From Actinomycetes bacterium (GTDB taxonomy: Bacteria; Actinomycetota; CADDZG01; JAHWKV01), in contig JAJCYF010000045.1 of assembly GCA_029263035.1 (NCBI GenBank), forward strand, positions 1-10,580: a stretch of 10,580 nucleotides of DNA, read 5' to 3'. The notes beneath the pieces are model-generated. The model was not told the origin of the DNA, made no database searches, and was given only the letters and a program-made list of their open reading frames with translations. Position numbers and translations under genes: made by a program. Within the stretch, counting starts at the first letter, position 1. Each line of letters begins with the position of its first letter. Positions 1 through 4,759 of the stretch are shown in pieces.

Positions 1-582
1 GAAGCTGAGGGGCTCGTCCCGGACGAGTTCCGCTTCCGGATGGCCAGGGTCGCAGTCGGAAATCAGTTCCAACTGGACGTGCCGGTCGCGGCAGGCTCGC
101 TGATGCCACGGGGCGGCATGCCACGGCTCGCGTCTCAGCACGGTGGCCGCATCACCGTCGCGCAGTCCGTGCTCGATCCGACCGACCGGTGGGCAAGATC
201 GTCGTCCGAGGTAAAGCGGAAACTGCGGTCGGCGTAGGGCGTCCCGAAGACCCTCCAGCAGGCCGGGGTCGCCCTCCACGGCGGCAAGGAACACCGCGTC
301 GGCCAGGTAGTGCCGGGTGGACACCGACACCGGTGTGCGCTCGCCGACCTCGGCGGCCGTCTGGAAGTCGCGCTCCAGGGCGCCAGGTTGCTCGACACGT
401 ACCGCCAATCGGAGCCCGAGCAACTCTTCCAACGGGTCGGTACGTCGTCGGCCCTGCGCCGCTGCGAGCAGCCCGACCACTCCACTCTTGCTGGGAAATC
501 GATCGGTGGCGCGACGGTTGAATCGGCTGCTGGTGCCCCACGACTGCAAGGGCGCAGCCAGACGCAGTACCAACGCGGTCAT
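1..582 (-). CDS. cas5e: Cas5e (CasD), type I-E Cascade subunit, 3' end cut by window edge
   Basis: 194 codons are open from the ATG at 582 to the left edge without a stop, so the C-terminus is missing (E. coli Cas5e is about 224 aa). The N-terminus MTALVLRLAAPLQSWG, followed by SRF, R-T and FPSKSGVVGLLAAAQGR, is the classic Cas5e signature. Further on are TPVSVSTRHYLADAVFL and FPLYLGRRSCPP, also typical of the family. In type I-E Cascade, Cas5e binds the 5' handle of the crRNA and caps the foot of the Cas7 backbone beside Cse1. The ATG overlaps the cas7e stop in an ATGA quartet, implying translational coupling. cas6e is expected next, outside the window. Identification is from sequence signatures that I recognise; certainty is high. 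Confidence 0.96.
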   Translation of the reverse strand, partial: MTALVLRLAAPLQSWGTSSRFNRRATDRFPSKSGVVGLLAAAQGRRRTDPLEELLGLRLAVRVEQPGALERDFQTAAEVGERTPVSVSTRHYLADAVFLAAVEGDPGLLEGLRDALRRPQFPLYLGRRSCPPVGRIEHGLRDGDAATVLRREPWHAAPWHQRACRDRHVQLELISDCDPGHPEAELVRDEPLSF

Positions 583-1688
583 GCCAGCCTGACCGCGACG
601 GCTTCCCCAAGCGCGGTGATCGTTGCTTCGGAGTCGCCTCGGCGCGCTATCGAGGCCAGTGGCGTCAGCCGCTCCCCCGGGCCGAACGTCCACGCGGCAA
701 CCGGTACCTCGGCAAACGCATCCTGAACCTCGATTGCGTGCCGGGCCAGCCGAGCTATCGCCTCTGGGATGCGCGGCTGCTCGGTGATCGCTTCTTCGAA
801 GGCCCCGATCAGATTGATGGACTGTGTCTCGCGCAGCACGATCAACACCGCATCCGGCAGCGTGCGGTTGGCGAAGGTGTTCTGTTTGCCGGTGGGCATG
901 CTCGTCGCGAACGCTCGGGCGAAGGCTTCGACCGCGCGGCGGGTCGCCTTATCGTCGCCAAGGTTGTCCCGCAACCGGTCGACGTCGATCGTTGCGTACC
1001 GGTAGAGCGTGGAGGAGTTGAACTCGACTGTCCCGATCATGCCCGCACCGGCGTCCTCCTCCTCGTCGGCGGCCTTGTGATCGTCAACAGCGGTGAAGTA
1101 GTCGTACTCGTTGTCGACCGCGTGCACCGACAATGCGTGCGCGACCTGAGCGGCGGCGTCTACGTTGAGGTCGGTTGTCTCGGCGACCATGCGCCCGAAC
1201 AGCGCCACGTCTACGGAGTGCTCGGAATCAGCGCGGGCCTTTGCCTCCGGTTTGGCAATTGGTTCACCGGCGCGGGCGGCCCTGATGGCGAGCTCAGCCA
1301 GGCCGCTGATCTGCCGGTTGCTGAAGAACACCAGATACCCGGACTCTTCGGGAACGTCCTTCTTGTTCTTCGGCGCTGCGGTCTTGATACCGGCGGCGGC
1401 GAGTACGTCCTTGGCTAGGGCGGGGGCACGATCAGCCAAGGTGTCGTCCTGGGCGACGATCTCGTCTCCGATCAGCTCGACCAGGCGTTTGCTGCGCACG
1501 CCGAGCTCCTCGCGGTCGAGCACAGCTCCGAACGCGGTGCGGGTGGCGCGCTTCCAGGCCTGGCTGGATACCCGGGCCCGCACGACGCCGCCGAAGCGGG
1601 CGGTCTTCGGGCTTCCGGTGTCGTCGCGGTTGAGGTTGCTCGGCGGCACGGTCTGCAGGACGTGGATGTCGACGATGGTGCGAGGCAC
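579..1688 (-). CDS. cas7e: Cas7e (CasC/Cse4), Cascade backbone subunit
   Basis: The protein is 369 aa from a GTG start, close to the usual family length of about 350-380. It opens with VPRTIVDIHVLQTVPPSNLN and then RDDTGSPK and RARVSSQAWKRATR, the near-invariant start of type I-E Cas7. The stretch GKQNTFANRTLPDAVLIVLR in the C-terminal half is also diagnostic. Six copies form the helical backbone that holds the crRNA spacer and displays it to target DNA. A longer reading frame extends upstream to 1790, but those 34 residues overlap the end of casB and do not fit the family; AAGGGG sits 9-10 nt before the GTG at 1688, which decides the start. The gap after casB is 32 nt, and the stop overlaps the cas5e start (ATGA). 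Confidence 0.97.
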   Translation of the reverse strand: MPRTIVDIHVLQTVPPSNLNRDDTGSPKTARFGGVVRARVSSQAWKRATRTAFGAVLDREELGVRSKRLVELIGDEIVAQDDTLADRAPALAKDVLAAAGIKTAAPKNKKDVPEESGYLVFFSNRQISGLAELAIRAARAGEPIAKPEAKARADSEHSVDVALFGRMVAETTDLNVDAAAQVAHALSVHAVDNEYDYFTAVDDHKAADEEEDAGAGMIGTVEFNSSTLYRYATIDVDRLRDNLGDDKATRRAVEAFARAFATSMPTGKQNTFANRTLPDAVLIVLRETQSINLIGAFEEAITEQPRIPEAIARLARHAIEVQDAFAEVPVAAWTFGPGERLTPLASIARRGDSEATITALGEAVAVRLA

Positions 1689-1720
1689 TGTCTGGTTCCC
1701 CTTTTCGGAGCGTCGTCGGA

Positions 1721-2386
1721 TCAGGCGGTCGGAGAGATCTCGCCAGTGACTAGGTCGGATCGGCTGGTTCGGTAAAACTCGCGACCCCATCGCAGATGGA
1801 TCCGGCTCCGGTCACCTGGCCGTTGCCAGGCAACGAGCTGGTCGGCGAGCAGGCCGTAGTCCAGTGGTACTCCGCCGGAACGCAGCAGCTGTGCTGCTCC
1901 GCGCAGGTGGTAGGTCAGCTCGGCGAACGAGTCTGCGGTACCGATCATCCGGAACCGCCGGGTCAACGGGTCGGGCAGTGAGTTGCCTTCCCCACCGTGC
2001 AAGGCTCGGAGGGCGGCACCCAAACCTTGGCCACGTCGGTGCATCCGTTCGCCTCGAGACTGTTGGTGCACCGCGAACAGGGTCATGGCGACGTGAGCGG
2101 CGAGCTCGTGGCGGCTGGGTTCCTCTCCGACGAAGAACTCATCAGATGTGGTGAATTCCAGGATGTCGAGCACCGCGCCCGGTGGTTTACCAGCTCCTCG
2201 GCGCAGGCGAGCAAGCGCGGCCACTGCGCCCGGGTCCCGGCGCTCCCGCAGGAAACGGTGCTGCAGGTCGCCGACGCGGGCATCCACGACGCGGCCGACG
2301 ACTCCGAGCTCGCGGTGGTTGGCTTTGGTAGGGCTCGTCGTCATCTGTGCATCTCCCGGTTCGGTGGCCGCGTCGACGGGGGTCAC
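1721..2386 (-). CDS. casB: Cse2 (CasB), Cascade small subunit
   Basis: The protein is 221 aa from a GTG at 2386 that overlaps the casA stop (GTGA). The C-terminal part carries the Cse2 pattern: FRMIGTADSFAELTYHLRGA, then GGVPLDYGLLADQLVAW, then RIHLRWGREFYR. Cse2 is an all-helical dimer that lines the belly of Cascade and stabilises the displaced strand in the R-loop. An alternative start is the ATG at 2344, which has GGGAG 8 nt upstream and gives 207 aa; the first 14 residues are not conserved-looking, so this start is a real possibility. The order casA-casB-cas7-cas5 matches type I-E exactly. Confidence 0.94.
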   Translation of the reverse strand: MTPVDAATEPGDAQMTTSPTKANHRELGVVGRVVDARVGDLQHRFLRERRDPGAVAALARLRRGAGKPPGAVLDILEFTTSDEFFVGEEPSRHELAAHVAMTLFAVHQQSRGERMHRRGQGLGAALRALHGGEGNSLPDPLTRRFRMIGTADSFAELTYHLRGAAQLLRSGGVPLDYGLLADQLVAWQRPGDRSRIHLRWGREFYRTSRSDLVTGEISPTA

Positions 2387-4038
2387 GCGGGCTGCGCCTG
2401 CACACTGAAGGCGAAGGGCAGCGCGTTGCGTAGGTCCGTGAGATACCGGACCTCGGCGTGGGCTGCGGTGAGCACGCGGCCGCGCACAACGCGCCCTTCC
2501 CAGCAGGCCGGCGGTATCTGACGAAGCAGCTCCCGAGCAGCGCCGTTCACCACTTGATGCGCCTGCCGATGCCAGTTGGTCTGGGCAGCGATCGTGTCCG
2601 CATCGGCACGTAACGTGAGCAACCAGTGCCGAAACGGCTCGTCCAGCTGGGCGTAGACCCGTTCCATCGCTCGGCTGCGGGGCCCCGAGCCGTCACCGCC
2701 GGCAGCCGCCGCGACGTCCCCCGCGAGGTTGCCGAGACATTTCGCGGCTGCTTCCGCGGCCTCGACGCAGGCAGTGGCGACGGCGGCGAGGTCGGACGCA
2801 TCCCGGCGGGCGAGAATCGCACGCAGCGCGAGCGTGTCGTGGACGATGTCGTCGGTGACTGAACTCTGGGACCCGTACTTCATGCCGATCGCCCGGACCA
2901 GGACCTGTTCATCGGCGCCAATGGCTCGCTCGATGGTCAGATAGCTCAGCCACTCCATGATCCCGGGCGTCAGCGCGGACGCACCGTCAGGACCTTGCCG
3001 CGACGATGTTCCCGGCAGCAGCGACTGCAGACCCCGCCAGATGGCTCGGTCGGGATGGTGCTCGCGGGGCATGTAGACCGGCGTCGGGCTGCTGAGCTTT
3101 TTCTCCTGGGTCGGGCTGCGCCGCCACCCGGTGTGTGGCTCGACGTTTTGCTTGTTCTGGGGCGTCAGACGCTCGCCGTTGCAGATGAGGACCCGCGTCA
3201 CGCGACCCCTGCCGGCTACCAGGCGGATACGCCGACTCTGCCAGGTGTAGAGGTCGACCGGTCCGGTCGGAGCACGCCCACCTTCGATTTCCTCGGCGGC
3301 GGTCACCGGCTCGCGCTCCCACGCCGGGCGGTCGGTTCCTGGGTCGCGGGCGTAGTCGTCGAAGTCGCGGGCGACGAGGTTGAGCAGCAGCGTCTGCCTG
3401 AGGTTCGCGCCCTCGAGCAACACCCCGCCGAGCAGACCACTCCATGCAGTCCCGATGGGGTATCCCTTGCCGCTCTTGACGCGGGGATCACCGACCGCAC
3501 CGGACTTGATCCCGGAGGGATCGAAGGCCTGACAGTGCACCAGCCAGCGAGCGGCCTCTGCCGGCGCCAACTCCAGGGCCCTGCAGTTGCGGGTGGTGAA
3601 GAACGGGACACCGTTCGGGATGTCGGCCACCAGCTTGGTCAGTTCCGAGGTCTCACCCTTTGCCGTGCGTAGGCCAGCGACCTGCAAGAACGGCGTGATG
3701 GGGTGGAACAGGTCAAACCGGGCACGGTGACGATCCAGATACTCCCCGATCTTCGCCGCCGGCAAAGTTGGGGCGGCCCACAGCTCCTCCCACGCCCCAA
3801 GATCACGCGGACCATCGAGCGCGCCGTGCAAAACCGCGAGCAGTAGCCGGGTCAGCGCGAACACCTGCGTGGGCACCTCACCGGACAACCCCGCGAGTCG
3901 GTGAGCCTGCTCCAGCGTCGCCAGCAGACTCAGCTCCCGCGTACACCCGTCGAGATCACGCACCGGCAACCAGGGCTGGTCGATCAAGTCGAAAGCCGGC
4001 GACTGGCCAGCGAGGGCGGCGCCCTCTCGATCTGTCAC
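2383..4038 (-). CDS. casA: Cse1 (CasA/Cas8e), Cascade large subunit, PAM recognition
   Basis: The protein is 551 aa, slightly longer than E. coli Cse1 (502 aa) and usual for actinobacteria. It opens with the typical FDLIDQPWLPVRD (residues about 16-28). The central stretch AFDPSGIKSGAVGDPRVKSG, followed by KGYPIGTAWSGLLGGV, is a family hallmark, and the C-terminal third is helical, consistent with the four-helix bundle that touches Cse2. Cse1 reads the PAM, starts R-loop formation and recruits Cas3. The start is a GTG with AGGTGG 5 nt upstream (4044-4049). It heads the Cascade operon and is separated from cas3 by 721 bp, which is unusual, as the two are often nearly adjacent. That gap holds regulatory elements described separately. 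Confidence 0.96.
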   Translation of the reverse strand: MTDREGAALAGQSPAFDLIDQPWLPVRDLDGCTRELSLLATLEQAHRLAGLSGEVPTQVFALTRLLLAVLHGALDGPRDLGAWEELWAAPTLPAAKIGEYLDRHRARFDLFHPITPFLQVAGLRTAKGETSELTKLVADIPNGVPFFTTRNCRALELAPAEAARWLVHCQAFDPSGIKSGAVGDPRVKSGKGYPIGTAWSGLLGGVLLEGANLRQTLLLNLVARDFDDYARDPGTDRPAWEREPVTAAEEIEGGRAPTGPVDLYTWQSRRIRLVAGRGRVTRVLICNGERLTPQNKQNVEPHTGWRRSPTQEKKLSSPTPVYMPREHHPDRAIWRGLQSLLPGTSSRQGPDGASALTPGIMEWLSYLTIERAIGADEQVLVRAIGMKYGSQSSVTDDIVHDTLALRAILARRDASDLAAVATACVEAAEAAAKCLGNLAGDVAAAAGGDGSGPRSRAMERVYAQLDEPFRHWLLTLRADADTIAAQTNWHRQAHQVVNGAARELLRQIPPACWEGRVVRGRVLTAAHAEVRYLTDLRNALPFAFSVQAQPA

Positions 4039-4060
4039 TCAGACCACCTACCCCACGTCA

Positions 4061-4083
4061 ATGACCAGCATGTATCGCATAGC
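4061..4083 (+). promoter_or_regulatory. Partial protospacer with ATG PAM in the casA promoter (target of the mini-CRISPR spacer)
   Basis: The ATG at 4061-4063 is a canonical type I-E PAM. The next 20 nt (4064-4083) equal spacer positions 1-20 (4154-4173) except at positions 8, 11 and 17; positions 1-7, ACCAGCA, are perfect. Beyond position 20 the match is lost. The site covers the predicted casA -10. A seed-plus-partial match of this kind is known in CreA/CreR systems to let Cascade bind and block transcription without productive Cas3 cleavage. The sequence match is directly visible; the function is inferred. Confidence 0.8.
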
Positions 4084-4102
4084 ACCCTCGTATGGTCGTC
4101 AA
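4074..4102 (-). promoter_or_regulatory. Predicted promoter of the Cascade operon (casA)
   Basis: On the minus strand TTGACG (4102-4097) matches the -35 consensus at 5 of 6 positions. After a 17-nt spacer comes TGCGAT (4079-4074) as a weak -10; TATGCG (4081-4076) at 15 nt is an alternative. Transcription would start near 4067, leaving a leader of about 29 nt before the casA GTG. The -35 lies inside the palindrome at 4095-4111, and the -10 lies inside the partial protospacer at 4064-4083. Prediction only; the -10 is not a strong match. Confidence 0.5.
4091..4096 (+). promoter_or_regulatory. Possible -10 element for the mini-CRISPR RNA
   Basis: TATGGT fits the actinobacterial -10 pattern TANNNT and would place a start near 4102-4104, about 20 nt before the first degenerate repeat. 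No good -35 is seen 17-18 nt upstream, which is common in actinobacteria. That upstream region lies in the partial protospacer, so the RNA might also repress itself. Weak evidence. Confidence 0.3.
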
Positions 4103-4111
4103 ATTGACGAC
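4095..4111. promoter_or_regulatory. 17-bp perfect palindrome, candidate operator
   Basis: GTCGTCAAATTGACGAC has two 8-bp arms around a central A. Because of the symmetry, TTGACG occurs on both strands, and the minus-strand copy serves as the predicted casA -35. A site of this size over a -35 fits a dimeric repressor or activator. Which protein binds is unknown; no dedicated regulator lies next to it. A palindrome with such AT content at its centre stands out in this GC-rich sequence. Confidence 0.55.
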
Positions 4112-4122
4112 TTGAGGTGGAA

Positions 4123-4214
4123 GAAGTCCCCGTCAGCACCGGGGGTGGTCCCGACCAGCACGTCTCGCACAGCTGGGACCGAGAGGTGATCCCCGCATCT
4201 GCGGGGTGCACGAG
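4123..4214 (+). CRISPR. Degenerate two-repeat mini-CRISPR (CreR/CreA-like)
   Basis: Repeat 1 (about 4123-4153) has GTCCCCG, a 7-nt loop, then CGGGGGTGGTCCCG. Repeat 2 (4186-4214) has GTGATCCCCGC, ATCT, GCGGGG, then TGCACGAG. Both carry the CCCCG/CGGGG stem of type I-E repeats. Between them are exactly 32 nt (4154-4185), the standard I-E spacer length. Repeat 1 keeps the stem and the 8-nt 5' handle TGGTCCCG but has a longer loop and altered 5' end. Repeat 2 keeps the 5' part and a 6-bp stem but has lost a normal 3' handle. That is the pattern expected if only the parts needed to make one crRNA are under selection. The base triplet before the spacer is CCG, the self-protecting anti-PAM of E. 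coli. The two repeats are diverged from each other, so standard array finders would probably miss them. The host's own array repeat is not in the window for comparison. Confidence 0.82.
4146..4206 (+). ncRNA. creR: Predicted crRNA-like regulator of cas expression (CreR-like)
   Basis: Cas6e cuts just after the 3' side of the repeat stem. Applied to both degenerate repeats, this gives an RNA of exactly 61 nt: 8-nt handle TGGTCCCG (4146-4153), 32-nt spacer (4154-4185), and a 21-nt 3' handle with the CCCCGC/GCGGGG hairpin (4186-4206). This equals the mature I-E crRNA in size and arrangement. Its spacer seed matches the casA promoter 80-90 bp away, after an ATG PAM. By analogy with CreR RNAs, it would load into Cascade and repress the Cascade operon, so that Cascade level is sensed and balanced. 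The symbol follows the functional class; homology to a named creR is not claimed. An antitoxin-type role (CreA, silencing a toxin) is the main alternative. Confidence 0.75.
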
Positions 4215-4229
4215 AGACGCAGAACGGCA

Positions 4230-4276
4230 GAGCCGTCCGGATACACGGACGGCTCCCGTTGCAGCGGGAGCCGTCC
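4230..4276 (+). terminator. Two strong, mutually exclusive hairpins after the mini-CRISPR
   Basis: Segment A (4230-4239, GAGCCGTCCG) pairs perfectly over 10 bp with 4246-4255. The overlapping segment B (4247-4258, GGACGGCTCCCG) pairs perfectly over 12 bp with segment C (4265-4276) across a 6-nt TTGCAG loop. B cannot pair with A and C together. The B-C hairpin begins 33 nt past the mini-CRISPR end and could be its terminator, although no T run follows; many actinobacterial terminators lack one. As A-B would disrupt B-C, an attenuator controlling read-through into the downstream membrane-protein gene is also possible. On the other strand it would hinder read-through from cas3 into casA. Confidence 0.6.
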
Positions 4277-4311
4277 TGCCCTCGCCCCTCCGTAGAGATG
4301 GAGTGAAGACA

Positions 4312-4569
4312 TTGCCGACTATAAGGGCGTGCGACAACGGGGAGGGGTCTCCTTCCTCAGACGGCTTGTTCACCGCGCGAACTTTGCTGATCTGTTTCGT
4401 ATCGGCCGCAGTCGCCACGTTGACCTCCCTGAGCACAGGACTGACTGCCTGGGCGACGTACGGCAGTCCAGGTTCGGGGGCCGTGGTTGCTGGATTTCTC
4501 GCTGGAGGAGCGACCTGGTGCCTCACGTTCATCGGCATGGCAGCCGCGCTCAATCGCCTCATCCGCTGA
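4312..4569 (+). CDS. Small two-helix membrane protein of unknown function, antisense to the cas genes
   Basis: The reading frame gives 85 aa from a TTG at 4312, which has GGAG 8 nt upstream. A GTG at 4303 (88 aa) is possible but has the GGAG overlapping it. After a polar N-terminus, residues about 24-48 (TLLICFVSAAVATLTS and following) and 56-79 (GAVVAGFLAGGATWCLTFIG) form two good membrane helices, and the end is basic (NRLIR). I do not recognise a family. The frame also runs open upstream to 4117, but that part crosses the degenerate repeats and hairpins and is surely untranslated. It lies on the same strand as the mini-CRISPR RNA and downstream of its hairpins. Small membrane proteins near regulatory mini-CRISPRs can be toxins or accessory effectors, but nothing in the sequence proves that here. 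A hairpin follows its stop. Confidence 0.55.
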   Translation: MPTIRACDNGEGSPSSDGLFTARTLLICFVSAAVATLTSLSTGLTAWATYGSPGSGAVVAGFLAGGATWCLTFIGMAAALNRLIR

Positions 4570-4579
4570 GAACGTTCGC

Positions 4580-4610
4580 GGCAGGCCCCCGCCACCTCAC
4601 CTGGCCTGCC
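4580..4610 (+). terminator. Hairpin after the small membrane-protein gene
   Basis: GGCAGGCC (4580-4587) pairs perfectly with GGCCTGCC (4603-4610) around a 15-nt loop, starting 10 nt after the stop codon at 4569. No T run follows. It could end transcripts of the membrane-protein gene, or of cas3 from the other side. The remaining 150 bp up to the cas3 stop hold only a short GGGGTACCCC palindrome (4677-4686) and no gene that I can see. Confidence 0.4.
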
Positions 4611-4759
4611 ATCGGGGAGGGATCGGGACCCCAGCAGGGCGAGCATGCCTCGGTGCTCCAAGTCACACTCCGTACCGTAGGGGTACCCCCCGACAGTTTC
4701 CGCTCACGGCTAGGTCAGATCGCACGATCGAGCGAGACACAGCAACGGAAAGTCACGAT

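Noticed and set aside
152..610. Minus-strand 152-codon frame over cas5e
   Set aside because: Arginine- and glycine-rich shadow; the true cas5e frame is open to the window edge and shows clear family motifs.
579..1790. Longer cas7e starting at 1790
   Set aside because: The extra 34 residues overlap casB and do not resemble the family; GTG at 1688 has a good ribosome site and the conserved N-terminus.
4247..4276. The B-C hairpin as a third CRISPR repeat, since the hairpin centres are about 63 nt apart
   Set aside because: It lacks the CCCCG core and handle sequence of I-E repeats and has a 12-bp stem; terminator or attenuator fits better.
4035..4661. Minus-strand open frame of 208 codons ending in a GTGA overlap with casA and containing CETC and CDTC motifs
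   Set aside because: It crosses the strong hairpins and both degenerate repeats, has no ribosome site at its start, and its composition looks like a shadow of the plus-strand membrane-protein gene. The repeated motif is explained by the spacer-target match. The phase of the mismatches is noted as a finding.
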